DNA from: an uncultured Dokdonella sp.
Lineage (GTDB): Bacteria > Pseudomonadota > Gammaproteobacteria > Xanthomonadales > Rhodanobacteraceae
Assembly (NCBI GenBank): GCA_934526015.1
Contig: CAKSZY010000002.1
Span: 62,001-126,000 of the forward strand
Reading direction: 5' to 3'
DNA: 64,000 nucleotides
This document shows, one piece after another, positions 20,275 through 31,314 of this stretch. The notes under the pieces were generated by a model. The model was not told the origin of the DNA. It saw nothing but the letters and a program-made list of their open reading frames with translations, and made no database searches. Numbering within the stretch: the first letter of the stretch is position 1; every line of letters starts with the position of its first letter. A program made the translations under genes and the position numbers.

Positions 20275-21345
20275 TCATGCGCCAATGGTGACGACGCCGA
20301 AATACTTCATCAGCGCTGCGACGGCGATCCAGACCAGGGTGATCGGGATGAACACCTTCCAGCCGAGACGCATGATCTGGTCGTAGCGGTAGCGCGGGAA
20401 CGTCGCGCGGAACCACAGGTAGAAGAACGAGAACAGGAAGGCCTTGATGAAGGTCCATTGCCAGCCGCCCTTCCACAGCCAGTCGATCCACGGCACGTCG
20501 GCGGTGATCCAGCCCTGCAGCGGGCTCAGCCAGCCGCCCATGAACAGGACCGTGGCGAGGAAGGCGATCAGGATCATGTTGGCGTATTCGGCCAGGAAGA
20601 AGATCGCGAAGGCCGAACCCGAGTACTCGACGTGGAAGCCGGCGACGATCTCCGATTCGCCCTCGGCGACGTCGAATGGTGCGCGGTTGGTCTCGGCGAC
20701 GCCGGAGACGAAATAGATGACGAACATCGGCAGCAGCGGCAGCCAGTACCAGTCGAACAGGCCCTTGCTGCCGCGTTGCCCCTCGACGATAACGGAAAGA
20801 TCGAGGCTGCCGCTGAGGATGACCACGCTGACCAGGGCAAAGCCCATGGCGATCTCGTAGGACACCGTTTGCGCCGCCGCGCGCATCGCGCCGAGCATCG
20901 CGTAGCGCGAGTTCGACGCCCAGCCGGCGATGATGATGCCGTAGACGCCCGCCGAGGTCATCGCCAGCAGGAACAGCAGGCCGACGTTGAGATGGGTCAG
21001 CGCGACGCCGGCATCGAACGGGATCACCGACCATGCCGCGAAGGCCGGCACCAGCGCGAGCAGCGGGGCAAGGAAGAACAGGAAGCGGTTGGCCATGCTC
21101 GGCCGCACCACTTCCTTGAACAGCAGCTTGAAGACGTCGGCGAAGGCCTGCAGCAGGCCGAACGGACCGATCTGGTTCGGCCCCATGCGCACGTGCATCC
21201 AGCCGATGACCTTGCGCTCCCAGTAGACGAACATCGCCACCGAGACGATCAGCGGCACGGCGATCGCGAGGATCTTCAGCACCACCCAGACGACGAGGCC
21301 GGTGTTGCCGTAGGCGAGCAGGCTGTCGCGCAGCGTGTCGAGCAT
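20275..21345 (-). CDS. nuoH: NADH-quinone oxidoreductase subunit H
   Basis: NuoH forms part of the quinone-binding chamber and the first proton path. The 356-residue product has about eight transmembrane helices with the signature [17 protein letters not shown] near residue 55 and the acidic loop [17 protein letters not shown] near residue 215. Start and length match the family. The gene begins 2 bp after the nuoG stop. Confidence 0.97.
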   Translation of the reverse strand: MLDTLRDSLLAYGNTGLVVWVVLKILAIAVPLIVSVAMFVYWERKVIGWMHVRMGPNQIGPFGLLQAFADVFKLLFKEVVRPSMANRFLFFLAPLLALVPAFAAWSVIPFDAGVALTHLNVGLLFLLAMTSAGVYGIIIAGWASNSRYAMLGAMRAAAQTVSYEIAMGFALVSVVILSGSLDLSVIVEGQRGSKGLFDWYWLPLLPMFVIYFVSGVAETNRAPFDVAEGESEIVAGFHVEYSGSAFAIFFLAEYANMILIAFLATVLFMGGWLSPLQGWITADVPWIDWLWKGGWQWTFIKAFLFSFFYLWFRATFPRYRYDQIMRLGWKVFIPITLVWIAVAALMKYFGVVTIGA

Positions 21346-21347
21346 GC

Positions 21348-23690
21348 TCAGGCCCTCGTGATCGTCAGGGCCGCGCCGTCCGGCGGCAGCGTGGCGGTTT
21401 GCGGATAGCCCGATTCGATCCAGGCGGCACCGGCCGGCACCGCACGGCTGACCTCGACCGGCAGGTCGACGCCATCGACGCGGGCACGGGCGCCGGCGCC
21501 GAGACCGAGGGCGAGCGCATCCTGCGGATGCAGGGTGACGCGGGCACCGCGGGTGAGCGGATGCGCGTTGAGCGCAGCGGCGCGGCGCAGCACGGCATCG
21601 GCGCGGTAGATCGGCGTGGTGGCGATGCGCACGAGCGCGTTCGCCGGCACCGCCGAGCGCGGCGCGGGCGCCGCCAGCGGGGCCGGTGCGATGTCGGCAA
21701 GGCCGGCACGCACTTCTTCGATCGTGGTGAAGGCGAATCCGTCGAGGGCGAGCGCGGCGCCGAGCGCGCGCAGCACCTTCCAGCCCGGGCGGGCATCACC
21801 CGGCAGCCTTGCGCCGGCGCTGACGCGCTGCGCGGTGCCATCGAGATTGCTCAAGGTCGCGTCGATCTCGGGCAGCAGGCCGATCGGCAGGATCACGTCG
21901 GCGACGTCCTTCAGCGAATCGCTGGCGTAGGCCGAGAATGCGACCACCCGGTCGGCGCCGGCGAACGCCTTCCACGCCGCGGCACCGTCGGCGAAATCCA
22001 GCGGCGACTCGATGCCGTACAGGAGGTAACCCTTGCGCGGCGCGGCGATCTGGGCGCGGGCATCGAGGCCCTCGCCCTGCGGCAGCACGCCCGCGCGGCC
22101 GAGGCCGATCGCATTGGCGCCGAGCGGAATCTCGTTGCAGGCAGCGCCGCTGGCGTTGGCGACGAAGCGCGCGGCCAGCCGCAGCCAGGCCGCGTCGGCA
22201 TGGGCGGTGACCGACTCGCCGAGGACGATGACCGCCGAACCGGCGTCGGCGAGGGCCTTTGCGAGACCGACCGCAGCGGCATCGGCGGTGCGGCCGGAGA
22301 TCGCCTGCGCAAGCGCGCCGGATTCCGGCAGATGGCCCGCATCATTGGCCGCCTTGGCGAGATCGAACATCGCCTCGACCAGTGCGGCAGGCGTCAACAC
22401 GCGCTCGCTGGCGAGGGCAAAGGCCGGGTCGAGGGCCAGCGTGCCGAGCGCATGGATGCGCGCCCCGCCCTTCGCCGCCTTGCGCAGGCGTGCGCCGAGC
22501 AGCGGCACTTCGCTGCGCGGATCGCAACCGGCGAGGACGATGACGTCGGCCTTCTCGATGGCCGCGAACGGCATCTCGAAGGTGCTTGCGGCGGCACGGT
22601 CGGAGAGGTCGAGCGCACGCAGGCGATGATCCAGATGCGCACTGCCGAGGCCGTCGGCGAGACGCCGCAGCAAACCGCCTTCCTCGCTCGATGTCGCCGC
22701 CTGCACGAGCACGCCGAGATCGCCGCGCGGCAGCGCGCGCAGGGCGTCGCTGGCGGCGCGCAGTGCTTCGTCCCATTCGACCTCGTGCCAGCTGCCGTCC
22801 CGCTTGACCAGCGGGCGGCGCGCACGGTCGTCGGCTTCGAGCCCCTGGTGGCTCCAGCGGTCGCGATCGGACAGCCAGCACTCGTTGATCGCCTCGTTGT
22901 CGCGCGGCACCGTGCGCAGCACTTCGCCGCGGCGCGTGTGCAGCCAGAGGTTGGAACCGAGCGCATCGTGGTAGCCGATCGATTCGCGCGCGACCAGCTC
23001 CCAGGCGCGGGCGCGGAAGCGGAACGGCTTGTTGGTCAGCGCGCCGACCGGGCAGACGTCGATGACGTTGCCGGACAACTCGCTCATCAGCGGCTTGCCG
23101 ACATACGTGCCGATCTGCAGGCGCTCGCCGCGTTCCATGCCGCCGAGTTCGAAGGTGCCGGCCACTTCGGCCATCACGCGCACGCAGCGCGTGCACTGGA
23201 TGCAACGCGTCATCCCGGTCTCGACGAGCGGGCCGAGGTCCTCGTCGGGAATCGTGCGCTTGCGTTCGACGAAGCGGCTGACCGAGCGGCCATAACCCAT
23301 CGACAGGTCCTGCAACTCGCACTCGCCGCCCTGGTCGCAGATCGGGCAGTCGAGCGGGTGGTTGATCAGCAGGAACTCCATCACGTTTCGCTGCGCGGAC
23401 AACGCGCGCTGCGACTGGGTGAAGATCTTCATGCCGTCGGCGACCGGCGTCGCGCAGGCCGGCTGCGGCTTCGGCATCGGCTTGCCGCCCATCTCGACCT
23501 CGACCATGCACATGCGGCAGTTCGCGGCGATCGGCAGCTTCTCGTGGTAGCAGAAGCGCGGAATGGCAATGCCGAGGCGGTCCGCGGCCTGGATGATCAT
23601 CGAACCCTTCGGCGCGAAGGTCCGCTCGCCGTTGATCTCGATGGCGACGTGATCGGGCGGCACGTCCGGATTGACGGGCTGGGCGCTCAT
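21348..23690 (-). CDS. nuoG: NADH-quinone oxidoreductase subunit G
   Basis: NuoG is the large iron-sulfur subunit of the peripheral arm. The 780-residue product starts [21 protein letters not shown]. The [2Fe-2S] domain shows [15 protein letters not shown]. Next come the His-ligated N5 motif [18 protein letters not shown] and the N4 motif CIQCTRC. A molybdopterin-oxidoreductase-like domain, non-catalytic in complex I, fills the rest and is Ala-rich. It overlaps nuoF by 4 bp, and its long open upstream extension is a shadow of nuoF. Confidence 0.97.
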   Translation of the reverse strand: MSAQPVNPDVPPDHVAIEINGERTFAPKGSMIIQAADRLGIAIPRFCYHEKLPIAANCRMCMVEVEMGGKPMPKPQPACATPVADGMKIFTQSQRALSAQRNVMEFLLINHPLDCPICDQGGECELQDLSMGYGRSVSRFVERKRTIPDEDLGPLVETGMTRCIQCTRCVRVMAEVAGTFELGGMERGERLQIGTYVGKPLMSELSGNVIDVCPVGALTNKPFRFRARAWELVARESIGYHDALGSNLWLHTRRGEVLRTVPRDNEAINECWLSDRDRWSHQGLEADDRARRPLVKRDGSWHEVEWDEALRAASDALRALPRGDLGVLVQAATSSEEGGLLRRLADGLGSAHLDHRLRALDLSDRAAASTFEMPFAAIEKADVIVLAGCDPRSEVPLLGARLRKAAKGGARIHALGTLALDPAFALASERVLTPAALVEAMFDLAKAANDAGHLPESGALAQAISGRTADAAAVGLAKALADAGSAVIVLGESVTAHADAAWLRLAARFVANASGAACNEIPLGANAIGLGRAGVLPQGEGLDARAQIAAPRKGYLLYGIESPLDFADGAAAWKAFAGADRVVAFSAYASDSLKDVADVILPIGLLPEIDATLSNLDGTAQRVSAGARLPGDARPGWKVLRALGAALALDGFAFTTIEEVRAGLADIAPAPLAAPAPRSAVPANALVRIATTPIYRADAVLRRAAALNAHPLTRGARVTLHPQDALALGLGAGARARVDGVDLPVEVSRAVPAGAAWIESGYPQTATLPPDGAALTITRA

Positions 23691-24997
23691 GCGGCGGCTC
23701 CGAGGCGGGACTCGACCATCGAGCGGCCGTGGCTGAAGAAGTACTCGAATTCGTGCCAGTAGTGGCGCAGGAAGCCCTGCACCGGCCAGGCCGCCGCCTC
23801 GCCGAATGCACAGATGGTGTGGCCCTCGATCTGGCCGGCCGCCGACTTGAGCATGTCGAGGTCGCCGAGTTCGGCCTTGCCTTCGACGATGCGCGTCAGC
23901 ATGCGGTACATCCAGCCGGTGCCTTCGCGGCACGGCGTGCACTGGCCGCAGGATTCGGCGTAGTAGAAGCGGGCGATGCGCTGGCAGGCGCGCACCATGC
24001 AGGTGGTCTCGTCCATGACGATGACCGCGCCGGAACCGAGGCCGGAACCGGCCTTCTGGATGGCGTCGTAGTCCATGGTCAGGCCCATCATCGTCTCGCC
24101 CGGCAGCACCGGCATCGACGAGCCACCCGGAATCACCGCCTTCAGCTGGTTGCCGTTGCGCACGCCGCCGGCCATTTCCAGCAGCTCGGCGAAGGAGGTG
24201 CCGAGGCGGATCTCGTAATTGCCGGGACGGTTGACGTGGCCGGACACCGAGAAGATCTTCGGGCCGCCGTTGTTCGGCTTGCCGAGGTTGAGGAACCACT
24301 CGCCGCCGTTGCGCAGGATCGCCGGCACCGAGGCATAGGTCTCGGTGTTGTTGATCGTGGTCGGCCGGCCGTAGAGGCCGAAATTGGCCGGAAACGGCGG
24401 CTTGTAGCGGGGCTGGCCCTTCTTGCCTTCGAGCGATTCCATCAGCGCGGTTTCCTCGCCGCAGATGTAGGCACCTGCGCCGAGCGCGTTGTGGATGTCG
24501 ACATCGATGCCGCTGCCCTGGATGTCCTTGCCGAGCATGCCGGCGGCATAGGCCTCCGCCAGTGCCTCCTCGATGTGCTCGAACGGTTCATGGTGGAACT
24601 CGCCGCGCATGTAGTTGTAGGCAACGGTCGACCCGGTCGCGTAGCAGGCGATGGCGAGGCCTTCGAGCACGGCATGCGGATTGAAACGCAGGATGTCGCG
24701 GTCCTTGCACGTGCCGGGCTCTGATTCGTCGGAATTGCAGAGGATGTACTTCTGCATCGTGCCCTTCGGCATGAACGACCACTTCAGTCCGGTCGGGAAG
24801 CCGGCGCCGCCGCGGCCGCGCAATCCGCTCTTCTTCACTTCCTCGACGATCGTCGCCGGGTCGGGTTTCTCGGCGAGGATCTTCTTCCACGCCTGCCAGC
24901 CGCCGGTCGCGAGATAGTTCTCGAGCGACCACGGCTTGGGCTTGTGCAGGGTCGTGTAGACGACCTGATGGGGCTGGGGTGCTGGACCGTATGTCAT
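23687..24997 (-). CDS. nuoF: NADH-quinone oxidoreductase subunit F
   Basis: NuoF binds NADH and FMN and the N3 [4Fe-4S] cluster. The 436-residue product starts [19 protein letters not shown]. It contains the FMN/NADH glycine-rich loop [31 protein letters not shown], and the cluster motif [13 protein letters not shown], with a further Cys expected near [12 protein letters not shown]. The start follows family length; longer open frames begin before nuoE's stop and are unlikely. Its stop overlaps nuoG. Confidence 0.97.
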   Translation of the reverse strand: MTYGPAPQPHQVVYTTLHKPKPWSLENYLATGGWQAWKKILAEKPDPATIVEEVKKSGLRGRGGAGFPTGLKWSFMPKGTMQKYILCNSDESEPGTCKDRDILRFNPHAVLEGLAIACYATGSTVAYNYMRGEFHHEPFEHIEEALAEAYAAGMLGKDIQGSGIDVDIHNALGAGAYICGEETALMESLEGKKGQPRYKPPFPANFGLYGRPTTINNTETYASVPAILRNGGEWFLNLGKPNNGGPKIFSVSGHVNRPGNYEIRLGTSFAELLEMAGGVRNGNQLKAVIPGGSSMPVLPGETMMGLTMDYDAIQKAGSGLGSGAVIVMDETTCMVRACQRIARFYYAESCGQCTPCREGTGWMYRMLTRIVEGKAELGDLDMLKSAAGQIEGHTICAFGEAAAWPVQGFLRHYWHEFEYFFSHGRSMVESRLGAAA

Positions 24998-25067
24998 GGG
25001 TTTGTTCTCTGCAGGAGTGCAGCCTGTGCGGGACATTTCGCGCACAGGTTGCGCCGCTGCGACGCTC

Positions 25068-25595
25068 CTATTCGAGTCCGTCGAGAATCTCGTCGACCTT
25101 CGCCGTGTCGAGCTTCTCGTGGTAGTGGCCATTGACGACCATCATCGGCGCGCCGCAGCAGGCGGCGAGACACTCCTCTTCCTTCTTCAGGTAGATGCGC
25201 CCGTCCGGCGTCGATTCACCGAGGCGGGTGCCGAGCTTCTTCTCGCAATGGCGCACGATGTCCTCGGCACCGTTGAGCCAGCACGAGATGTTCGTGCAGA
25301 TGGCGACGTTGTTGCGGCCGACCGGCTTCGTCTCGAACATCGAATAGAAGCTTGCCACCTCGAACGCCCACACCTGCGGCAGATCGAGGTACTTCGCCAC
25401 CGCGACGATGAGCGCGTCGGTGAGGAAGCCGCCATTCTGCTGCTGGGCGGCGAACAACGCCTGGATCAGCGCCGAGCGCCGGCGGTCGGCGGGAAACTTC
25501 GTCAACCAGTGATCGATCTGCCGGCGAGTGTCCTCGCCGAGCGCGACCATCGGATCGACATCCTTGATTTCGTCGTGGGTGCCTGTGATTTTCAT
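25068..25595 (-). CDS. nuoE: NADH-quinone oxidoreductase subunit E
   Basis: NuoE carries the N1a [2Fe-2S] cluster close to FMN. The 175-residue product has a thioredoxin-like fold with cluster cysteines in CTNISC (about residue 100) and CLAACCGAP (about 145). The ATG at 25595 ([16 protein letters not shown]) gives normal length; the upstream open frame is not conserved. The 124-bp nuoD-nuoE gap contains a GGGAATCGGGAAC stretch at about 25608-25622, resembling a decayed heptad repeat. Confidence 0.96.
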   Translation of the reverse strand: MKITGTHDEIKDVDPMVALGEDTRRQIDHWLTKFPADRRRSALIQALFAAQQQNGGFLTDALIVAVAKYLDLPQVWAFEVASFYSMFETKPVGRNNVAICTNISCWLNGAEDIVRHCEKKLGTRLGESTPDGRIYLKKEEECLAACCGAPMMVVNGHYHEKLDTAKVDEILDGLE

Positions 25596-25719
25596 GGGGA
25601 GCGCACCGGGAATCGGGAACGGGGCATGGCCGACATGGAGGGATTCGGCGACGGCAGGATCGCGACGCAAGGCATGACCGCGGCGGCATCCGCCGGTCGC
25701 CGGTTCGGCAGTCCGGTCT

Positions 25720-26973
25720 TCATCGATCGATCTCCCCGAACACGACATCGTAGGTGCCGATCATGGCGACGACGTCGGCGAGCATGTGGCCGCGCACGAT
25801 GGCGTCCATCGAGGACAGATGGGCGAAGCCCGGCGCGCGCAGCTTGACGCGGAACGGCTTGTTGGCGCCGTCCGAGACGAGGTAACAGCCGAACTCGCCC
25901 TTCGGCGCCTCGACCGCCGCATACACCTCTCCGGCCGGCACACTGTAGCCCTCGGTGAACAGCTTGAAGTGGTGGATAAGGGCTTCCATGTCGTCCTTCA
26001 TCTCTTCGCGCTTCGGCGGTGCGACCTTGTAGTTCTGCACGATCACCGGGCCCGGATTCGCGCGCAGCCACTTCACGCACTGCTGGATGATGCGGTTGGA
26101 TTCGCGCATCTCGGCGACGCGCACGAGATAACGGTCGTAGCAATCGCCGTTGCTGCCGACCGGGATGTCGAAGTCCACCTCGGCGTACTTCGCGTACGGC
26201 TGCTTCTTGCGCAGATCCCAGGCGATGCCCGAGCCGCGCAGCATCGGTCCGGTCATGCCCCACGCGCGCGCCGCCTCGGGCGAAACCACGCCGATGTCGA
26301 CGGTGCGCTGCTTCCAGATTCGGTTGCCGGTGAGCAGTTCCTCGTACTCGTCGACCTTGGCGGGGAAATCGGCGCAGAACTGCTCGAGGTAGTCGAGCAT
26401 CGAGCCCTCGCGCCACGCATTCATGCGATCGAGGTCGGCGCCCTTGTGCCAGCGCGACTCGCGATACTTCGGCATTTGTGCCGGCAGGTCGCGATAGACG
26501 CCGCCGGGCCGGTAGTAGGCCGCGTGCATGCGCGCGCCGCTGACCGCCTCGTAGCAGTCCATCAGCTCCTCGCGTTCGCGGAACGCGTAAAGGAACACCG
26601 CCATCGCACCGAGATCGAGGCCGTTCGAGCCGATCCACATGAGGTGGTTGAGGATGCGCGTGATCTCGTCAAACATCGTGCGGATCCACTGCGCCCGCTC
26701 CGGCACCTCGATGCCGAGCAGCGCCTCGATCGCGCGAACGTAGGCGTGCTCGTTGCACATCATCGACACGTAGTCGAGGCGGTCCATGTAGCCGATCGAC
26801 TGGTTGAACGGCTTGGACTCGGCAAGCTTCTCGGTGCCGCGATGCAGAAGGCCGACGTGCGGATCGACGCGCACGACCGTTTCGCCGTCCATTTCCAGCA
26901 CGAGGCGCAGCACACCATGCGCAGCGGGATGCTGCGGGCCGAAGTTCATCGTGTAGTTCTTGATTTCCTGCAT
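25720..26973 (-). CDS. nuoD: NADH-quinone oxidoreductase subunit D
   Basis: NuoD forms the quinone-reduction site with NuoB. The 417-residue product opens with [22 protein letters not shown], whose His is a quinone ligand. It contains [12 protein letters not shown] and the [17 protein letters not shown] segment, and ends in [19 protein letters not shown]. nuoC and nuoD are separate genes here, unlike the nuoCD fusion of E. coli. A perfect inverted repeat lies in the gap before it. Confidence 0.98.
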   Translation of the reverse strand: MQEIKNYTMNFGPQHPAAHGVLRLVLEMDGETVVRVDPHVGLLHRGTEKLAESKPFNQSIGYMDRLDYVSMMCNEHAYVRAIEALLGIEVPERAQWIRTMFDEITRILNHLMWIGSNGLDLGAMAVFLYAFREREELMDCYEAVSGARMHAAYYRPGGVYRDLPAQMPKYRESRWHKGADLDRMNAWREGSMLDYLEQFCADFPAKVDEYEELLTGNRIWKQRTVDIGVVSPEAARAWGMTGPMLRGSGIAWDLRKKQPYAKYAEVDFDIPVGSNGDCYDRYLVRVAEMRESNRIIQQCVKWLRANPGPVIVQNYKVAPPKREEMKDDMEALIHHFKLFTEGYSVPAGEVYAAVEAPKGEFGCYLVSDGANKPFRVKLRAPGFAHLSSMDAIVRGHMLADVVAMIGTYDVVFGEIDR

Positions 26974-27018
26974 GTCGACGCGGTCCGCACTACATCAAGA
27001 TCAAGGGAAGACATTGAA

Positions 27019-27096
27019 ACACGGAGCACACGGAGCACACGGAGAAAGCAGGAGCATTTCCGTTCTTTTTCTCCGTGTGCTCCGTGTGCTCCGTGT
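27019..27096. repeat. Perfect inverted repeat built of CACGGAGCA nonamers (nuoC-nuoD gap)
   Basis: The left arm (27019-27047) has three ACACGGAG units, nearly tandem 9-mers, ending in AAA. The right arm (27068-27096) is its exact 29-bp reverse complement, with a 20-nt loop between. The transcript would form a very stable hairpin between nuoC and nuoD. No T-run follows in the direction of transcription, so termination is not expected. Confidence 0.92.
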
Positions 27097-27117
27097 CGAA
27101 GGCTTTGGCTTTGGCTT

Positions 27118-27831
27118 TCATTTCTTCGCCTCGGCCCGGGCCTGCTCGTAGCGCGAATCGTCGCGGATCGTGCGCGGCACCAGCACGCGCGGCTCGATCG
27201 ATACCGGTTCGTAGACGACCCGCCGCTTGTCGGGGTCATAACGCACCTCGACGTTGCCGATCAGCGGGAAGTCCTTGCGGAAGGCATGCCCGACGAAGCC
27301 GTAGTCGGTGAGGATGCGGCGCAGGTCGGGATGTCCTTCGAAGACGATGCCGAAGAGATCGAAGGCCTCGCGCTCGAACCAGTCGGCGCCGGACCAGATT
27401 CCGACCAGGGACGGCATCACCGGCAGTTCGTCGTCGGTGCAGAACCCGCGCAGGCGCAGGCGCTGGTTGTGCTCGAGCGAAAGCAGGTGGACGACGACGG
27501 CGAAGCGGCGCGGGATCGCGGCCGGCCGCGGGCGGTCTTCCCAGCGGAAGCGGCCGGGACCGGCGCCCTCGACGCCGCGCGAGAAGCCCTCGGAGGAAAC
27601 GTCGCTGGTGTCCCACTCGACTTCGCCATAGCCGAGGTAGTCGACGCCGCAGACGTCGATCAGCAGGTCGAAGCGGAATGCGGGTTCGTCGCGCAACGCA
27701 TGCGCCACCGCCAGCCAGTTCTCCGGCAGGACCTCGATGGTCGTCTCGCCAAGACGCTCGACCGCCGACACCAGCCGGTGGCCAAGCATGGCCTCGAGCT
27801 TCTGCACAAACGGGGATGGGGATGCTGTCAT
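27118..27831 (-). CDS. nuoC: NADH-quinone oxidoreductase subunit C
   Basis: NuoC is a scaffold subunit of the peripheral arm. The 237-residue product contains [16 protein letters not shown], the family signature ERLAFDLFG-like [20 protein letters not shown], and [12 protein letters not shown] near the C-terminus. It has a Lys/Glu/Ala-rich tail. It lies between nuoB (79 bp gap) and nuoD. Confidence 0.96.
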   Translation of the reverse strand: MTASPSPFVQKLEAMLGHRLVSAVERLGETTIEVLPENWLAVAHALRDEPAFRFDLLIDVCGVDYLGYGEVEWDTSDVSSEGFSRGVEGAGPGRFRWEDRPRPAAIPRRFAVVVHLLSLEHNQRLRLRGFCTDDELPVMPSLVGIWSGADWFEREAFDLFGIVFEGHPDLRRILTDYGFVGHAFRKDFPLIGNVEVRYDPDKRRVVYEPVSIEPRVLVPRTIRDDSRYEQARAEAKK

Positions 27832-27910
27832 CGCTGCTGCCGCCGGGAATGGGTTGCGTCCTGCGACCTCGACGAGGGGCTCCTGCCCCGCCGTGTTCGT
27901 TCCATCGCGC

Positions 27911-28459
27911 TCAACGCGCGATGGTGTTCGTGCGCCGGATCTTCTTCTGCAACTGCAGGATGCCGTGGATCAGCGCCTCGGCCGTCGGCGGGCAGCCCGG
28001 GACATAGACATCGACCGGCACGACGCGGTCGCAGCCACGCACCACCGCATACGAATAGTGGTAGTAGCCGCCGCCGTTCGCGCACGAGCCCATCGAGATG
28101 ACCCATTTCGGCTCGGGCATCTGGTCGTAGACCTTGCGCAATGCCGGCGCCATCTTGTTGACCAGGGTGCCGGCCACGATCATCACGTCGGACTGGCGCG
28201 GTGACGGACGGAAGATCACGCCGTTGCGGTCGAGGTCCAGGCGCGCGGCACCGGCGTGCATCATTTCCACCGCGCAGCAGGCGAGACCGAAGGTGACCGG
28301 CCACATCGAGCCGGTGCGGGCCCAGTTGACCAGCTCGTCCATGCGCGCGGTGACGAAGCCGCGCTCGAGCAGCGGGTTGTCGTCGCCGGGGCGCAGGATG
28401 TCGTCGACCGGTCCGGATGGTGCCGGGTTGTGCATGATCCGGCTGATGGTGTCGCTCAT
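27911..28459 (-). CDS. nuoB: NADH-quinone oxidoreductase subunit B
   Basis: NuoB holds cluster N2, the electron donor to quinone. The 182-residue product shows the ligands in [12 protein letters not shown] (adjacent cysteines), [11 protein letters not shown] and [14 protein letters not shown]. The ATG at 28459 overlaps the nuoA stop as ATGA; an ATG two codons upstream is possible but less typical. Length is usual for alpha/beta/gammaproteobacterial NuoB. Confidence 0.97.
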   Translation of the reverse strand: MSDTISRIMHNPAPSGPVDDILRPGDDNPLLERGFVTARMDELVNWARTGSMWPVTFGLACCAVEMMHAGAARLDLDRNGVIFRPSPRQSDVMIVAGTLVNKMAPALRKVYDQMPEPKWVISMGSCANGGGYYHYSYAVVRGCDRVVPVDVYVPGCPPTAEALIHGILQLQKKIRRTNTIAR

Positions 28460-28812
28460 TCCCATTCGAGCGCTCCCTTCTTCCAGACGTAGATGAAGCC
28501 GAGCACGAGCAGGCCGATGAACACGCCCATCTCGGCGAGGCCGAACAGGCCGAGGTCGCCGAACACCACCGCCCACGGGATGACGAAGGCGATCTCGAGG
28601 TCGAAGATGATGAAGAGGATGGCGATGAGGTAGTAGCGCACGTCGAACTTCATGCGCGCGTCCTCGAACGCCTCGAAGCCGCACTCGTACGGCGCGGCTT
28701 TCTCCGCGGCCGGCTTCTTCGGGCCGAACAGGTTGCCGAGGACCAGCAGGGCCACGCCGATCACGGCCGCTACTGCGAGGAAAAGCAGTACCGGGAAATA
28801 CTCGCTCAGCAC
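28456..28812 (-). CDS. nuoA: NADH-quinone oxidoreductase subunit A
   Basis: NuoA is a three-helix membrane subunit near the quinone chamber. I place the start at GTG 28812 ([15 protein letters not shown], 118 residues), because GGAGG lies six bases upstream. A GTG at 28818 overlaps that Shine-Dalgarno sequence and is less likely. Conserved features are [24 protein letters not shown] with the conserved Cys and acidic residues, and [16 protein letters not shown]. It is the first gene of the nuo cluster, 70 bp after tRNA-Leu. Confidence 0.96.
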   Translation of the reverse strand: MLSEYFPVLLFLAVAAVIGVALLVLGNLFGPKKPAAEKAAPYECGFEAFEDARMKFDVRYYLIAILFIIFDLEIAFVIPWAVVFGDLGLFGLAEMGVFIGLLVLGFIYVWKKGALEWE

Positions 28813-28882
28813 ACGCACCTCCGCGCCTGGCAGCGCATCAGCGGTTGTCGCAAACGCACGACAACGACGGTTACTTTCAGAT

Positions 28883-28967
28883 TGGTGCCCAAGGGGGGAC
28901 TCGAACCCCCACAGCTCTCGCCGCTACCACCTCAAGGTAGTGCGTCTACCAATTCCGCCACCTGGGC
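28883..28967 (-). tRNA. tRNA-Leu (GAG)
   Basis: The gene is 85 nt including the encoded CCA. It has a long variable arm as in class II tRNAs, and anticodon loop TTGAGGT inside a CTACC/GGTAG stem gives GAG. It lies between secG and nuoA, a placement common in gammaproteobacteria, and is probably co-transcribed with them. Confidence 0.96.
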
Positions 28968-28974
28968 AACGCTG

Positions 28975-29427
28975 TCAAGCTCCGTCCTTCCCCTTTTCCG
29001 CGGGCGCCGGCACGTCGGTCGGCTCGCCTGTCCCGGTTGCCGGCTGCGCCGCGTCGGCGGGCAGCGGGGCCGGGATGTCCGCAGCGGGCGTCGCCGCCGG
29101 CGTTGCCGCCGGGACTTCAGCCGATGCGGGCGCAGGCTGCTGCGCCGAAACGCCGGACATCACGCCGAGGTCGTCGATATCGCTGACGGGGCCCGGGCGG
29201 CCGTGGAAAATGCCCATGCCGAGGCTGAGCAGGAAGAACAAAGTGGCAAGGACCGCCGTGCTGCGCGACAGGAAGTTGGCCGAGCCGCGCGCACCGAAGA
29301 CGGTCGCAGAAGCACCACCGCCGAAGCCGGAGCCGGCATTGGCTCCCGCGCCACGCTGCATGAGGATCAGCGTGATCATCGCTACGGCGATCAGCACATA
29401 GAAAACCTGGGCAATGATCGGAATCAT
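28975..29427 (-). CDS. secG: Preprotein translocase subunit SecG
   Basis: SecG is the small auxiliary subunit of the SecYEG channel. The 150-residue product has two transmembrane helices (IIAQVFYVLIAVAMITLILM and TAVLATLFFLLSLGMGIF) around the conserved cytoplasmic loop QRGAGANAGSGFGGGAS. The C-terminal 60 residues are Ala/Pro-rich, longer than in E. coli but common in Xanthomonadales. Its ATG follows the tpiA stop directly (TAGATG). Confidence 0.95.
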   Translation of the reverse strand: MIPIIAQVFYVLIAVAMITLILMQRGAGANAGSGFGGGASATVFGARGSANFLSRSTAVLATLFFLLSLGMGIFHGRPGPVSDIDDLGVMSGVSAQQPAPASAEVPAATPAATPAADIPAPLPADAAQPATGTGEPTDVPAPAEKGKDGA

Positions 29428-30207
29428 CTATCGGGTCTGCACCTGAACGGCGGCGTTGCGCGCCGCTTCGATTATCGGAATGAACTCGGCCGCCACGAGC
29501 GAGGCTCCGCCGATCAGCCCGCCATCGATGTCGGGGATCGCGAAGAGCTCGCCGGCATTGGCGGCCTTCACGCTGCCACCGTAGAGGATGCGCAGCGAGT
29601 CAGCGATTGTAGCATCGTGTGCGGAAAGTTTTCCACGCAGGAAGGCATGAACCTGAGCGGCCTGCTCCGGCGTCGCGGTGCGGCCGGTGCCGATCGCCCA
29701 GACCGGCTCGTAGGCAAGCACGGCAGCGGCGAAAGCCGCGATCCCGGCGCGGGCGACCACCGCATCGAGCTGGGCGCCGACCACCGCCTCGGTTTCCCCC
29801 GCATCGCGGTGTTCGAGCAACTCGCCGACGCAGAGCACCGGCAGCAGGCCGGCGGCCTGCGCCGCAACGAACTTGCCGGCAACCACGGCATCGGTCTCGC
29901 CATGGTACTGGCGACGCTCGGAATGGCCGACCAGCACGTAACGGCAACCGATGTCGGCGAGCATCGCCGCCGACACCTCGCCGGTGCGGGCACCGCCGGC
30001 ATGCTCGCTGAGATCCTGGGCACCGAAAGCAAGCGCCGATCCGGGGTGGGCATCGACGAGGCCGGCGATGTACGGGAACGGCGGCATCACGGCGACGTCC
30101 ACGTCGGCGGCACCGGCGGCGACTTCGGCCACCGCCGCGACCAGTTCGCGCGCCATCGCCCGCGATCCGTGCATCTTCCAGTTTCCGGCGACCAGCTTGC
30201 GACGCAT
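29428..30207 (-). CDS. tpiA: Triosephosphate isomerase
   Basis: TpiA interconverts dihydroxyacetone phosphate and glyceraldehyde 3-phosphate. The 259-residue product has GNWKMHG with the active-site Lys, VLVGHSERR with the catalytic His, LAYEPVWAIGTG with the catalytic Glu, and ILYGGSVKAAN for phosphate binding. MRRKLVAGNWK is the usual start; an ATG one codon upstream (30210) is equally possible. It is followed immediately by secG. Confidence 0.98.
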   Translation of the reverse strand: MRRKLVAGNWKMHGSRAMARELVAAVAEVAAGAADVDVAVMPPFPYIAGLVDAHPGSALAFGAQDLSEHAGGARTGEVSAAMLADIGCRYVLVGHSERRQYHGETDAVVAGKFVAAQAAGLLPVLCVGELLEHRDAGETEAVVGAQLDAVVARAGIAAFAAAVLAYEPVWAIGTGRTATPEQAAQVHAFLRGKLSAHDATIADSLRILYGGSVKAANAGELFAIPDIDGGLIGGASLVAAEFIPIIEAARNAAVQVQTR

Positions 30208-30235
30208 CATGACGGGTCCTGCGAAATGGCCGCGA

Positions 30236-30264
30236 AGGATAGCCGTGCGCTGCGGAGGCCGCAA
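30236..30264 (-). promoter_or_regulatory. Putative sigma-70 promoter for tpiA-secG-tRNA-Leu
   Basis: On the minus strand TTGCGG (30264-30259) and TATCCT (30241-30236) are separated by exactly 17 bp, about 30 bp upstream of the tpiA start. It is the only consensus-like pair I saw in this divergent gap. Confidence 0.5.
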
Positions 30265-30406
30265 ACCGCGGGCGGATTGCCGCAGCCTGCGGGGCGGATC
30301 GCGGAGCGCGAATGAGGCTCGGCCCGCGCCGCCGTGCGCCGGGGCGGCATACCGGAAACCCGGCGGCCGGTTACCCTTCCCGCCTGCCCTCGGCAAGGCC
30401 CCCCGA

Positions 30407-31222
30407 ATGAATGCAAAACTCCGCGGATACGCCCTCGTCACCGGCGCCTCGGCCGGCATCGGTGCCGCCTTCGCGCGCGAACTGGCGCGTCGCGGCCACG
30501 ATCTGGTGCTGACCGCGCGCCGGACCGGGCGCCTCGAACAGCTGGCCGCGGAGCTGCGCGCCGGTTTCGGCGTGGACGTGCACGTGCTTCCCTGCGATCT
30601 CGCCGATCCGGCTGCGCCGGCCTTGCTCGTCGCCGGGACCGAAGGCAAGGGCCTGGCCATCGACCTGCTGGTCAACAATGCCGGCTACGGGGTCACCGGC
30701 TATTTCCTCGCCCAGCCGTGGGAGGTGCAGGCGAACTTCCTGCAGGTGCTGGTGACCGCACCGACCGAACTTTGCCACCGCCTGCTGCCCGGCATGCGCA
30801 AACGCGGCCACGGCCGCATCATCAATGTCGCCTCGCTGGCCGCGCACGTGCCGGGCTCGGCAGGCCAGACCCTCTACGCCGGCGCCAAGAGCTGGCTCGT
30901 CAAGCTCTCGCAGGCACTCACGCTCGAATACGGCGCCGAAGGCATCCACGTCTGCGCGCTCTGCCCCGGCTTCACCTGGTCCGAATTCCACGATGTCACC
31001 GGCTCGCGGGCGTTGATGTCGAAACTGCCGTCGTGGATGTGGATGGACGCCGAGACCGTGGTCCGCCAGGGCCTCGACGCCGTCGAGCGCGGTGACGCGG
31101 TGTACGTGAACGGCCGCGTCAACCGCCTGATCAAGACGCTGTTCAAGCTGCTGCCCGACGGCCTCGCCCTGCGCATGATCGGCCGCCGCAGCCGGCGCTT
31201 CCGCAAGGCATCGGCGGACTGA
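30407..31222 (+). CDS. SDR family oxidoreductase
   Basis: The 271-residue product is a classical short-chain dehydrogenase. It has the NAD(P) motif TGASAGIGAAFARELARRG near residue 13, VNNAGYG at about 90, the catalytic Ser in INVASLAA and YAGAKSWLVK with catalytic Tyr and Lys near residue 160. The C-terminus is basic (RMIGRRSRRFRKASAD). The overall pattern resembles DltE/YqjQ-like SDRs of unknown substrate. It is transcribed alone, divergently from tpiA and convergent with the oxygenase at 31315. Confidence 0.88.
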   Translation: MNAKLRGYALVTGASAGIGAAFARELARRGHDLVLTARRTGRLEQLAAELRAGFGVDVHVLPCDLADPAAPALLVAGTEGKGLAIDLLVNNAGYGVTGYFLAQPWEVQANFLQVLVTAPTELCHRLLPGMRKRGHGRIINVASLAAHVPGSAGQTLYAGAKSWLVKLSQALTLEYGAEGIHVCALCPGFTWSEFHDVTGSRALMSKLPSWMWMDAETVVRQGLDAVERGDAVYVNGRVNRLIKTLFKLLPDGLALRMIGRRSRRFRKASAD

Positions 31223-31314
31223 TGCAGACAAGCGCGCCCGCAAGTCGATGCCGGCCAAAATCCGCCATGCCTGCCGCCCGCCCGGCGCGGAGCCACCAGC
31301 GGCGGGCGTCATGC

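Noticed and set aside
21399..23762. Plus-strand open frame of nearly 790 codons
   Set aside because: Antisense of nuoG; low-complexity Arg/Gly/Ala composition and no motif.
27019..27096. Rho-independent terminator between nuoC and nuoD
   Set aside because: The hairpin is strong, but no T-run follows on the transcribed strand and nuoD and later genes continue the same unit.
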